Shown: one piece after another, positions 51,101 to 63,910 of the stretch
Numbering within the stretch: the first letter of the stretch is position 1
Layout: each line of letters begins with the position of its first letter
Assembly: GCA_038380795.1 (NCBI GenBank)
Contig: CM076259.1
Span: forward strand, 66,803,741-66,867,740
DNA length: 64,000 bases
Direction of reading: 5' to 3'
Source of the DNA: Pyrocephalus nanus
Lineage: Eukaryota > Chordata > Aves > Passeriformes > Tyrannidae
Notes under the pieces: model-generated
What the model was told of the DNA's origin: nothing
Database searches by the model: none
What the model saw: only the letters and a program-made list of their open reading frames with translations
Made by a program: the position numbers and the translations under genes

Positions 51101-53941
51101 ATGATTTTAATAAAACAACCCCACAAAAAGCCCGCAGATCACCTAAGCAAAGATAGACGTGCTCTGTAATATCATTTCTTCAATGTTCAAGGCAGCCTTT
51201 TCAACAGGGCTTATAATTAAGAATGCTTTTGATGGTGAAATTGGGCCTCCACTGTTAATCAAAGGACCAAAGACACCCCTCAGCATGCATAATTCGACAC
51301 TTCTTTGTTTCAGGGAAATCTTGACGGGAAAATAATGGTTCCTTCCATTTCTTTTTTCTCTGTCAGTTAACCAGGGAAGGTTATTCTGCTCCAGCCTCAC
51401 AACTGCCGCAGCACAAATTACTGGAGGGGGAAAGAGTCAGAGGCACATACTTGCCAGGAAACCTTCTCCATATGTTTTGCACTGGGGGTGAATGAACCGA
51501 CTTGGGCAAAACAGCCTTCTCCTGAACCAACAGTCTCAGAGCAAATTCAGCGTTCGTTTAAATTCATTAAAATCACAGGCAACTGAAACAGTCTGTCCCT
51601 CAAACCAGTGCTATTTCTCATTCTTCAGATCTCCCCAAATATGATCTCAGCTCAGACCCAGCTAACCTCAGAGGTACAGCACTGGCAAGACTCTTCAAAG
51701 GCTTGAAAAACTGAAAACAAAACCCATCGTAGTTTTGCAAGCTTCTATGTTGACATGAGCTCCACCTTTGAGAAATCTTCCAAGGTTACCAAATGATTGC
51801 GCTTCCAAGGAAAACTCTTAGGTTTATAGGACATATCTGAGTTCCCAACTTGTAAAGCTAGTTAGTACTCAAGACACAAAAATTTCTGCTAAAAGGGAAA
51901 TGAATCAATTTAGAAGGTCCACAAAAATAACAGGGAAAATATATGCAAAGAAGCTTTGTTCTGTGTCAATCTTCAACACAGGTCGAAGAGTTCCTGATCC
52001 CGCTTTTCAGTGCTTTGATCCTGTAATTGATTTATCCAACAGAGAAAGTAAATAAGTTTAATCTTCAGACAGTTATTGAAATCACTGCAACTAAAGAGGT
52101 AGAAAGACCTCAGAAATAAACCAACTTCATTTGCAAAAGCTTTTTATACTTGCAAATTTCATTAATCATTCTTTTTACAAGGTGCAAGTTTAAGGCAATA
52201 AATCTAAACCATACCTAAAAATTATCAAACTCTAAAAGACAGAGGTTCTAGGGCAATCTCAACCATAAGTTAAATACTCCCCTCATGTTACTGGCCAAAA
52301 AGGCTTGTAAGAAATACAGACATTCCCCTCACCCCAGCTCTCTTCCCTCTGTGCTATATCCATGTGCCTACCCCATACACAACATTCATAATTCACTGAA
52401 TTTACAGTCTTATTAGGAAAGGATCCGTTTAAAGAAAACTCTGACATGAATTTTACATCAGTTTGTTCCTTTGGGTATTCCAGTATTCTTCAAAGAGAAT
52501 GTGTCAGTAATTAATGCAGGTTCATAAGTTTCTTTCTAGGAGTCGGCCCACATATGTGGTTTTGTCCAACAATATACGTCCCTCAGCAAAGGCCTGAGGA
52601 GCACTGGGATCACCATTAGCTCTCTAATGAACCATCAGAAGTCCTTCTGAAAGATGAATGGCCTTTATTTTTCCTTCTTCATACAGAACTTGATAAGATC
52701 TATATACATCCTGTCCTGACAGAGCCTATTTTTTTACTGGTTTTATATTTCTCCTATGCTACCCAACTTGGTATTAAAAGCCAAGTGAAAAGAATTACCG
52801 AAGTAACTGAAATATTTAATGTGTTTTGAGGAAATGTAACAAAGTTTCTGAAGAGAACATCAATGCTATCTTCTTATCAGAACTGGACAGAAGTTCCTTC
52901 TGCTTTGCACTTAGAGAGGGACAAGAACTGCAGTCATAGAAGATGCCACAGAAAGATTTCCAGTGACACAAAGGTCAAGGAAGAAAGAAAACCTGTGATA
53001 AGTAACAGAAACAGAATCATTAATTGCAACAGCAGCTAAAATCATTTCTATCAAACACTATCATGTGGCTCTTAGATTAGACTCAAAGGCACAGAATTAC
53101 GAGATATCTTAGAGGGCTGCAGCAAGTCATATTTTTAGTTTTAAATCAGATAGCATTATAAAGACAACGTCCCTAAAGGCCCACACACTAAACATTATCT
53201 CTTGCCACCCACAGAGATCACACGGCACAGCCTCTCCATGCTCTACTCTGCACCTAAACCATAATAAAAGCATGGTCTTCTCACTAGCTCCCCACCCCTG
53301 CCCCTAAACTACCTTCTCATAGAGAAGTACTGAGTCACACTGTTATGCAATGTCTCACAAAACTGACTTTCTTCCCAGATGTGCTAGTCCAACCACTGAA
53401 CAAGCAGGAAGGAGATTAAATTTGATACCAGAAAGTCTCTGCCAAGGAGAAGCCAATTTTTATATTAGCAGCTGTTTTTAATACTACCAACACTGTGAAC
53501 AACAGGGTTCTATTCTGATCTCAGCTACAATCACAGTTAGGAAAAAGAGCTGTTAGTCTGAAACTGAAAACTTCACAAAAATTGAATGACATCCTTGATG
53601 GATTTTTTCATGCATAATCAAATGTTCTAACCACAGCCACACTCAGGAGACAAAGATTAAAAATTTCCTTTTAAGTCAGGAAGTATACAATGTAAATGCT
53701 GAAAATTCAACAGCAAACACATTCAGGTATTCCCTGTGCCCTGATGAGTGGATTCAATCAAGTCTGTGCACCAAAAATCCAGAAGCTTGTTTGTAAGGCA
53801 ATCTAAACCCAAAAAACTTCCATGAACTGCACTTGTTACGTAGTTTCTCACAGTTTTTCTATGTCAAAGGTGCTCTGTAGAAAAAGAGGAGAAAGTGTTC
53901 CTGTAACAGTCCATTCAAGAATGTACAAAGTTTGAAAAAAT

Positions 53942-53968
53942 ACAAGCAAGCAAGCAAACAAACAAAAC
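53942..53968 (+). repeat. (CAAG)n/(CAAA)n tract
   Basis: CAAG is repeated three to four times and grades into CAAA units. It is a short tetranucleotide microsatellite. A shorter CAAG repeat recurs at about 55178-55191. Confidence 0.85.
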
Positions 53969-54790
53969 CCCACAGACATCTTTTCTGTTTTCAGTAGATT
54001 TTTTTTAAAAAGAAAGCAGTGTCATGAATGTGCTCCTCAGATTCCTTCTTTTATGGCCTCCCTCTTTTCCCCTCCCTCCTCCCTGACATGGCATAGCAAG
54101 CTTATATGAAGTCTTTGTAAGTGAAACATACTGGTTCAGTATTTTTCTAATACCTTCCACTAGGCAGCATTTGGGGTTATTTTTATTACTGTTAAACTAA
54201 ATTTTCAACACAGTATAGCTACAATGCTGTAGACATACACCTTGAGTTTTGACATTTGAACCCCACTCACTGTAAAGTTGGCATCCTTGCAAAAACTAGA
54301 TTGTGAACTCAAGACTCACGGTAAAGCAAAACTCACTATTGTGTTATCTCCCTGCACCCCTTTAAAAATTGCATATTTTCCAGTGCACCAATATTGTTCA
54401 GGCACTTTCAACTTTGATCCTTTGCTGACTAAGTATAATTTTCCTTTCAAAGTCCTTTTCTCTGCTACTTTCCAGGAGCAATAAACAGAGTTCTTTCAGA
54501 TAACAGCTGCCTTGCAGTTTGACACTCTATTCAGAAACCTATTACAGTGACTGCTACAGAAAAGTATCTTAAAATGAAGCTCCTCTCCAACAGACTTTGA
54601 ACCTATCTGAGCTTTTAAATGCAAGTGTATGAAGCTCATTTTCTTTGTAACACTTGAAGCTGATCAAGTTACCTTAACTGACCCACAAAGAGTAAAATGC
54701 CAAGCAGCATCTCTCTGAATTGGACGTGCACAGCCAGCACAGAGCCTGCAAAACAGCAACGGTAGCACACAGCACTTGAAAGAAAAACAT

Positions 54791-54868
54791 TGGGTTGGTT
54801 TTTTTAGTTTTTTTTTTGGTTGATGGGGTTTTTCTGGGTTGTTTTTTTGTAGTTGTTTTTTGTTTGAG
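54791..54868. repeat. T/G-rich low-complexity tract
   Basis: The plus strand is almost only T and G for about 78 bases (runs of T broken by GG, GGG and AG). The transcribed strand is therefore A/C-rich. The open frames that cover it on the minus strand are lysine/proline-rich artefacts of this composition. Confidence 0.85.
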
Positions 54869-57478
54869 TTGCAAGCAGTGATCACATCTGCTTTAAGCAT
54901 CTAAAACACAAAAGCAAATCAGGATGTCGGTCACAGCATTTTTGTTTTTAAAGACTATTTAAGAAAAGACTTAAGTGTCCACAGACCCACAGTGGCCCAG
55001 GCCTCCCATTTGTCTCCAGCACTACTCCAACAGTAACACTGCTACATATGCTTCTAATGCCACACTGACATTAACAGGTACACCAAACATATCACTGCCC
55101 CTTTTTTTAATTATGACTAGGACATACAGATGGGGCACGTAAAAATCAAGTGTATTTCTCTAATACCTGTGAAGTACAAGCAAGCAAGCAATACAACACA
55201 TAGTGTCACATTCAAATGCCATGGCTTTGGTCATGCATAACTTCTAGGCATCAAAATCCTTCAGAAAAGCTCTCCTGCACCCTTCTGTGCCTGATGGTAG
55301 GCATGGGGAGTTTAAATAAATATGGATTCAGCCACACTTTGGCTGAAGAACACTTGGAAAATAAACTAAAAGAGCCATGTTCTCAAATACAAACACGTTT
55401 TTGCACTGATCAGTCTACAGGATAAATGACTCACGTTTTTTTCAGGGGCTAGGGTGAGTCGGAAACAGCACCAGCTCCTAAAAGAAGGGGCTCCTGTCCT
55501 GTGACAGAATTTTCTACATCCCAATGCAATACACATATAAATTCCCACTGTGAACACTGCTAGAGGAGGAAGGACTGTATGGTTGCCTAATGTTATTCTC
55601 ATTACCTAGAGATGCCAGAGATTATAACAGCATCAGTCACTGTATCTGTGCTTGCATAAAGCATAGAGGCTGAGGAAGGTGCCTCCTCCATTCTCCATCT
55701 AGTTTACAAAGAAAAGATTTACAAATAAAGTTTTGTTTTATTTCTATTAAAAACTAACAGATGAATCAGCCCTTTCAGCATTAAAAAAGTATTCAGCATG
55801 AGACATCGTTAAAAAGCAAGTACCTTAGCTTATCATTCAACTCAAGAGACTGACTAGCCTTAAGCAAGCACCTCAGGATCTCTCTCGCTTCTAGAACTGT
55901 GAAACCATCACTGTCTAATTCAAATAAAACAGAAAGCCCCCCAGGAGTCTTCCTGTAATTATGGCAAGCAGCAATTAAGTACAAAAGAGATGTCAGGATC
56001 TAAAAAAAAAATAAATGAAACAAAATGCTCTGGTTTAAAAGGCTACAGTAAAAGCCCCAACTGCTTGCAAGACCACTGTTTTTATCTTCACCTCACAGAC
56101 ACCAATCCAGATACAATTCGGGATTAACTTAATAAACAGTAAAAAAGTCTTCTTCAAGAGATGTTAAAATGATTACTAAAAAGAAAAAAAACAAAAAAGA
56201 GAAAGGCAAAAGTAATTGCTTGCTCAACTGTATGTAGCTTTTGTCTGTGTCTTTTTCAGTTATAATTTGGGGGTTTTTTTAAATGCTGTAGAAGCAGTCA
56301 ACATTGCTCTTTATTTTTTCCAAGTTTCAGACACTGATTAGGCATTGGCAAAAAATAAAAGGTTGATATGCTCTCATCTTGAGGTACATGGAGATACCCT
56401 TCTGCTTTTACCAGATTTTCTATTATTGGGCTGGTGTATTCTTGCTCCCATCTCAGCTGACATCATGTACCACACCATAATATGCAAAATGCCTTTCTAG
56501 CAATACAAACAGAAGAGCACTGTACTGTATTATTCATGCAAGATACTATAAAAAAATAATTTCACAAATCTATTTTGCTACATTTCTCCTCCCCTCTTAC
56601 TCACTGTTTACCTAGCTGCCAAAACCACTACATTTCAAATGCAGACGTGAACCTTACCATGAATATCAACTAACATCTTCTGACTGAGCTAAAATTTAAA
56701 ATGTCAGTTCCAGGCAAACAAGTGAGCAAAATTCATGAGGGCATAATTTATTAACACTGTAAAATGGACCAATTCTAAATTTTTTCCTCTAGTAATGACA
56801 GTATTGGCCCCTAATCAGACATGTGCACACTACAGGGAGTTACAGAATCACCCTAATTCTGACAGCTGATTCAGGCTTTTGCACTGCTTCAGTCCTTAAC
56901 TGAAAACCAGGCAAAACATTACAAAAACATATATGAAGGTAATGGTTATAGACTACATCCTAAAATATGTTCAAAGGATGTCCTGTCCTCCACAACAAAG
57001 TCCCTTTGTAGAAGATTACTGCAGCAAAGAAATTTAAGGCCGCACTGATATTAAGGCAGAAATAATGACTTTTGTTGTCCTAAAAGTTGAACCAGATATA
57101 TTTAGAAAAAGGTTTGTTAAATTTAACGTTAAAACTTTGAGAACTAGGTTTTCACAACCTCAGGAGGCAATCTGTTGCAGAGTGCTTAGCTATTATCAAA
57201 TTACATGGTTTTTCCTTGGAAAACTAAATCTTCTCATCACAGTCACAAAGAATACAAAATATTTATTTTTCTGCCTATAAACAGCCTTTTCAATAATTTG
57301 AAAATTTTTTCTACCCAGTTATTTTATGCTATGCATTTACTTACTTGATTTTCCATTCTAAAATTGTCACTTTTCTGTACTGATCTTCTTTTTAATGGTT
57401 CTGAATCTCACCTTCAGTTTACTGACTTTAATCTAGCCTTCTACAATGCCTGCAGTCCAGCTTGAAGTTCACAGGTTT

Positions 57479-57932
57479 TGCTGCCTTGGTTCTGGCCAAG
57501 ACAGGGTTAATTTCTGCAGTTGCCAGGAGGGGTCATGGCCAGGACCCAGAGATTATTCTCTACCACCTCCCATCACTGCCAGGGTGGGGAAGGGAATCTC
57601 TTTCCCAGAGAAGGGGTTCTGTCCAGTGAAGTAGTCATGGCACCGAGCAGTTGAGGTGTCGTGGCTGCAATCAAGTAGAGCTCTGCAGTGAGCATTTTTG
57701 CATGTGAATCACTCGCCTCTCCTGTACCCTTTTGTTATTAACATTGTTGCTGTTACTGTTTGTTTTCTTATCTCATTGCTGTTTCCTGGAAATTGTTCTC
57801 CTCTCAACCGGTGATCTTTGCCTCTTGTGCCTCCAACTCTCCTCTCTAGCCCACTGTACAGGAGAGGGGGGCGCAAGCAGTGCTTGGTTTTAGTGGGAGC
57901 ACTAAATTAGAGAGTACCATTCCTAAGCCACA
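57479..57932 (+). mobile_element. Avian ERVL-type solo LTR, second family
   Basis: The segment holds TTCTGGCCAAGACAGGGTTA, GTCATGGCCAGGACC, TTTTCTTATCTCATTGCTG, TTTGCCTCTTGTGCCTCCAA and a terminal CCATTCCTAAGCCACAAC, in an order I recognise from solo LTRs in bird genomes. It differs from the LTR at 14785-15724. About 450 bp remain, with no internal region or partner LTR. It is in antisense to KLF12 and immediately precedes a CR1 fragment of the same orientation. The exact start is uncertain by tens of bases. Confidence 0.7.
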
Positions 57933-57962
57933 ACATTTGTATATCCACAGGAAGAAAAGTAC

Positions 57963-58262
57963 TCACGGGGATCTTAATGTTTATAACAAATACCTATGGG
58001 AGGGAGTAGAGAAGATGGAGACAGACCCTTTTCAGTGGTCCCCCATGAACAGAGAAAAAGCAATGGTATAAACTGATACACAGAAAATCCCATTTAAACA
58101 TAAGAGAATAAACTTCCATATTATGACGCTGGTTGAACACTGGAACAAGTTGTCCAGAGAGGTTGTGGAGTCTCCATACTAGGAGATATGCAAACACGGA
58201 CTGGCTACAGCTTTGAGCAACCTGTTCTGGCTGGTCCTGCTTGACCAGAGGGCTTGACCGGA
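57963..58262 (+). mobile_element. CR1 LINE fragment, sense orientation, missing extreme 3' tail
   Basis: The order GGGGATCTTAATGTTTATAA, CCTTTTCAGTGGT, AAACTGATACACAGAAAATC, GGTTGAACACTGGAACAAG and GAGGTTGTGGAGTCTCCAT is the end of CR1 ORF2 and its 3' region. The element decays after GACCAGAGGGCTTGACCGGA, so the usual ATTCTATGA-type tail is not visible. It starts about 30 bp after the LTR end. Confidence 0.88.
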
Positions 58263-59429
58263 CCGTATTATAAAGTGTCTGCCTGCCCCAGCTACCCTGT
58301 TATCCTGTGGTTATGCTCAAGTGCATCCTATCATCCATAAGTTGATAACCTCACCAGATACATCCTTCACCAGACAACCATCACCATTTGATCTGTTTGC
58401 GGTCATCCACATTGCATGCTTGTGAATGTTTGCAGTCATCCACACAGTAATAATTTTACATACTCTATAAATCTCCAAATTGTTTCTGGGATGTTCCATA
58501 TGATTCTAATCAAAGCCTTACCAGACTCACAAGGAGACATTTGGATTGTTCCTCCATCCCAGGTGAGCTTTAGTTCCACCAAATCACTCTTTCTCAACCT
58601 ATCATTTCATAAAATCCATTTCACAAGCTCACTATATTCCATCCTTACATTTGGCTTTGTCCTCAGCACTGTAACCAACTAGAAGACTTGAAGTCTATGT
58701 GTTTTATTACAAAACTGTCATAAAATGTCCAGCTTACACGTACTCATGACCACATGCTTTTGAAGCATTATGTGTTGAAGCACCTTTCATAGTGCCAAAA
58801 TTGTTTGACTGGTCTGCAATCACAAGATCTTCCTCTTTTCTCTCTTTTAAGAATATTTTCTCTCTGTGTGCCCTCTTCTGGGATCTCACCTGTCTTTTAT
58901 GGTTTTTACAAGGTAATTGGTCATGGACTCAAAACTGCTTCAATTATTTGCTTGGGTAGAACAGAATAAATTCCACCCTAGCTTACGAACTGAATGCTTG
59001 TAACTCATGAAAGAGTTCTTTAGGCTGATCTTTTCTTTTTCTGCCCCATGTTCCTCCCACCTTGCTGTTAGCTTCAACAGCACTATGCAGCTGATACCAA
59101 CCAACCTTCTTCACAAAGACAGAAGACAGATCAGTATTCCAACCTTCTTCCATCATCCATTATTTTCTCACCCTCTTCTTTAGGTAAGTCTTACAGATTC
59201 CTTTGTCTTCCTCTACTTACAGAAGCTTTTTGCTACTTACAAAACCTTACTTTGTTGTGCATTACATCCCTTACTGTTTGCAGCTCTGCAGTTTTTAATT
59301 TGTCCAGCATGCTTCTAATGTTCTTTTATCTTTAATACTCGAGTTTGAAAACATTTCTACCTATCCTACCCATACTGATGTTCAGATACTTCACTCTCAG
59401 ATTAGCCAACAGTCTCAAATTAAGTCTCA

Positions 59430-59470
59430 ACTTACCTGCAGAGAGAAACTGCAAAATGATCTCAGCTTTT
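59430..59470 (-). promoter_or_regulatory. KLF12: Candidate recursive-splice (ratchet) site in KLF12 intron
   Basis: On the transcribed strand the pyrimidine-rich TTTCTCTCTGCAG is followed directly by GTAAGTTG, so a full 3' splice site and a consensus 5' splice site are joined with no exon between (junction at 59436/59435). A possible branch point, GCTGAGA, lies about 25-35 nt upstream. This architecture defines recursive splice sites in very long vertebrate introns (established knowledge). A caveat is a second AG in TTTGCAG about 13 nt upstream, which could compete. The site could also be a cryptic exon border. It is about 29.7 kb upstream of the exon at 29772. Confidence 0.45.
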
Positions 59471-60209
59471 TAACATTCTTTTGTAAATGTATTTCAAAGC
59501 TGCACTAAACAAATCAGAGAGCATCAGCCAAGCAGTACACCTCCGTTAACAACCTTTCTTTACCTAATGATAATTACAGATTGTACTACAGACAGCCTCT
59601 AATAAACAGCATCAGGTTCAGAAGGAAGACATCTGTAGGGACCTTTCCGTTGCCATGGAAATATCTTCTGTCTTTAGCTCCACACATTACCTCCGTATTA
59701 ACCTATCATTATGTTTTTCTTTGGGTATTAGTACAAATTATGGACTAACTCACCCCAATCGGATTATTATAAACGATAATTATGTCTGACTTTAAGGGAC
59801 TGCAAAGGAGGAGTCACAAATGCTACACAAAAGAGTAAATTCCTGGACTTCCAGACAAAGTGAATATTTGCCTGATATTGCATGGCTTTTATTTCGTGGA
59901 GTCCTGAATATCTGCAGCTTGCATCAGCAACTGGGTTAAGGCAGGGCTCCCAGTTACCATTAGTGCACTTTCTGAAGGCTGGTAAACAACTCACAACTAT
60001 ATTTTTTTTCACATCATTACAAAAGTCTGGGCAAAACTTAAGTTGTGCCAGCTCAAAATATTAAACAGATGATTACTTTTTGAGCCTATGTGATTAACAC
60101 AGTAACAGTCGAGAATGCAATAAATAGCAGTAACAAATGGTGTGGAACACTATAGCAACAAGCACAATAAATATGTACAACAGACACTCTCACATGAAGG
60201 CCCTTTTGC

Positions 60210-60420
60210 TTTGAAGGATCCCAAAACATTTTGCAACTATGTACACATAACACTGCTGAAATGTAGTCATCTCAAAGGGTAGACTTATTAAGCAACTTGC
60301 GAATAGCATACAACATAAAAGAGACATCTTTAACACCCACACAGAATAAACGGGATCTCAGTTTTTAAGATCTCATCCAAAACACACCCACAGAGCCAAG
60401 TGCATGGTATTCAATTTACT
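60210..60420 (+). repeat. Possible ancient amniote repeat (CR1/L3-like or SINE)
   Basis: TTGAAGGATCCCAAAACATT, CTGAAATGTAGTCATCTC and AAGATCTCATCCAAAACACA recall an old repeat with a 'reduce to multiple of cell' layout seen in reptile and turtle genomes. The match is from memory of the pattern only. It could equally be unique sequence. Confidence 0.3.
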
Positions 60421-63400
60421 TATTTCTTATAAATGAAGAAATAAATTGACCTCTGTTAAGATACGAACCATTGGTCTTGAGAAGAGTGAGGGATCCACGC
60501 TTGAAACTTAGATTGTTCATAACTAACAACAGCATTTTGACTGCTTCTCTAAAATTACACAGGACATAACTGAAAATGTTCCTCACTCTGACAATATCTC
60601 ATACAGTCAATAACTTAAACAGCAAATCAATCAGAAGTTTTCCCTACCAGCTTCAATTGCGACACTCATTTTTGTCAACAAGTACCTGATGACATTAAGT
60701 AACAAGTAACCTCTTAAGAATGAACAGAATGACATAACTTGAAGCCCATGAAAAATAGACTTAAAGAGAATTCCAGGAAATATAAAGCTAAGGTTGCTGG
60801 TGCTTACCTAGTATGAACTGTGTCTGTTAGCTAAAAGGCTGTAAAGCAGAGTTTCTCAGATAAAGAACATCACAACAAAAACATTTTCCAAAAAAGTTTT
60901 TTTCTATATTTTTCTACCTCCTTATAGCTGCAAAATGAAAGTATTTTTATCAGGCTGTCCAGAGTGTGAACAGCAATTTACATTCAATTTTTGAACTGCC
61001 AACTCACACAAATCTGTGGAAATCTATCCACAGATACCAGAAAATCTGTGATTGTTACTCAGAACACTGAGTTCAGTCAACAATGTAAAATATCTATTTT
61101 CATAATAAAAGACAAGCTTTTCTCTTTTTTCTTATATCTTGATCTTATTCCCTCCAACAAAAAAAAAACCAAAACTCTTTAAAAGAGTAAGCAAAGGGAT
61201 ATTTTTTTTATGCAAACTGTATAATTATAAATACTGGAGAACAGGCCTTCAAACTGAAAATCTGCATATAACAACAAATGGCACAGCTACCACCAGCCAA
61301 GGACTTAAATCATCACCCTGGTGTTCCTAAGCCAGAGCAGCATTTGCATTACACCAATGCAAACTGACATTAAAACCTGATGTTACAGGAGGCAGTAACC
61401 CCAACTCCAGCTTGCTCATAACTTGCCTCCTCTCTCATGCTTCCACAGGGACTTGAACATCAGCACCAGGGAACTGGCAAACTGAAAATCACCTCTTCCT
61501 CCAAAAAAGTTATTTTTTTTGTATATCAGTTTCCGAATCTGATGCACTGGGAATGCTACTCTTGGTGATGAGGAAGGAGCTTAGGGTCAACCAAGGAGAC
61601 AAGATAGGAGGACACTGAGTGCTGGCAGCAGTACTGGCTTATGCCATGGGATGGTGGTGATGATGAAATGAAGTGCGGCTCTAAGGGCAACTCAAAAAGG
61701 ATACTGACATCTGCCCAAGCAGTCGGAGTCCTGTGTAATCACCTCACAGTCAGTGGTGCTCTCTGTCAGTAATCCCACTGGGATCAGTGGGACCATGCAC
61801 AAACAACTTTATTGTATCATTGTCCTTAAAATGTTTTCCTGGGTGTTTAATTTACATGATTGCACACTAGCATTTGTGCAAAGCTCTCCGTTCGTTTGGT
61901 GTTCACAATGAACAGCAATCAGTGAATGAGACATCAGATCGTGCTTGTTATTCCACTGTCACCAATGACTGCTTGATGCTCTGTTTCCTCATGAAAACCA
62001 CTTCAAGTAATATTAAAGCTTTCTTATTCATTTCATAGAAGACACAACCCAAGCTGAAGGTTTACTGAATGCACTGCTGTACATACCCACCAGTCAGGCC
62101 TCAACACTGGGGGAAGCCGAGACTCTTCAGTGTAGAGGACTCAGTGCCTCCATGAGCTCCACTTCTGCTTCTGGCAGGGCACAGGAGACACATGCTATTT
62201 GTGCTGCCAGCCTTCCTCTCCAGAAATCCTCCCCCCCATGAAAGTGCCACAGGGGTGAGGCTCCATGGATGCGAAAAACACACCCACTAAGCTAAATGGA
62301 CCCAAAGCATATGGGGCAGGAAAGCCAATGATAAATTTTGGGTGGAAGAAAAGAAGGACTACACTTCAAGAAGCTGAAGAAGTTAAAGACAAACAGCTGA
62401 GTAACAGTGGAAACTCACAAGATTTAATTTAAGCTGTATTACGTCCAAGTAATTCCTGATGAACAGCAGGTATAATAAGCGGCTCAGAAAAAGCAGTATA
62501 ATTTTTTAATGAAAAGACAAACTAAGATCTCTGCAGATCCTCAGCTCAATACAGTTCCAACTGAGAACAATGAGATAGCAACAAACAATCTGAGACCATT
62601 TAGCTGTACAGCAAATAGTCTCTGGTAGTTTCATTAGCTTTGGAAACAATACATTTGCAAAGAACAATGCATATGTTTAAAGAAGTAACCAATAAACCCA
62701 CTAGCACTTTCTATATATAAAACACATAATCCTCTTATTTCCGAGTTTTTTTTTTTGCATTTCGAAGTAGACACAGAAAAGCACGTTTTTTTAAATATAC
62801 TTTCCACCCAACCAAACCCAGAATCAACGAAAAAGGGTAAGTCGGCAACAGCCAAAGCATGACGTGCACAGAAGGTTACATGGCCTAGGCAAGAAGGCTT
62901 TGCACTCAGCAGCACCACGCCAAGAAAGAACTCCCCACTTGACGTGCAGAAGTTGCTTAAGTTAGAAGATCGATGATAATTAATTCAAGAGATTGGCACT
63001 AAAGGTCATGTTACTTAATATGCAGTATTCTTGGCCCTTTAAAGAACACTTAACATAAGGCACTCCTGCTTTTCAAGTCACAGGGACTTTCCTTCTACTG
63101 GCTACATCAGATATCCATCTACGAAGACTTGCAGAACAAACTTGCAATACTGAGTGACAAGGTAATAACACAAAATGCATATGGGAAAACCAACCCTTAC
63201 CATCATTACAACGATGATCCATAAACTGGACACACATGTAAAAGTAGCTGTTCTGGTGGTAATGGGTTATATTACAGCAGCTCTCTTAGGAAACAAAACA
63301 TTTCCTTTAATAAGATGACAGGTTATTTGTCTTGCCTGTTCTAGAGAAAAAGGATGACTAGCTCAGACACTGCTATTAAACATTTAAATACCTAACTTAC

Positions 63401-63910
63401 TGAAGAAGAATCCTGAACCTGATATTTAAAAAGGTATGCTTGGACTTAATAATAAAAAAAAAAAAAAGGGGAGAGGCAAATAAAGGCTACAAGCATAACC
63501 TGAGAAATGAACATTCTAGAATATATAAAGCAGATAATATGCTTTGCTTTTGGAAAATGATGACTGAAGTCCTATGATAAATATCAGAATCCTGATCAAT
63601 ATGGAAACTGTTCTTCACAATTTAAGAACAAAAGCAATTGTCAGACAACAGCTATAAAATAAGTGAAAATAGGTACATTTACATATTTTATGGAAAATAA
63701 CTACATTTACCACCACACTGCCACAGGTGGTCTGGAAATCAGAGAGATAAATGAGTTAAAAGATGGATTCAACAGTTTTCCTAGGAAGAGTTCATCAGTG
63801 GCTATCAAACACAATGACTCAAGTCCCCTAAAAACTACTGACTGATCAAAATTATGTCCAAGGAAGGATCACACAACATGGAGCTTCCTCATCTTCCCTT
63901 TTCTCCTCAC

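Noticed and set aside
59170..59190. Plus-strand TTCTTTAG joined to GTAAGTC, another ratchet-like motif
   Set aside because: It is on the strand opposite to KLF12, and no plus-strand gene is visible, so it has no host transcript.
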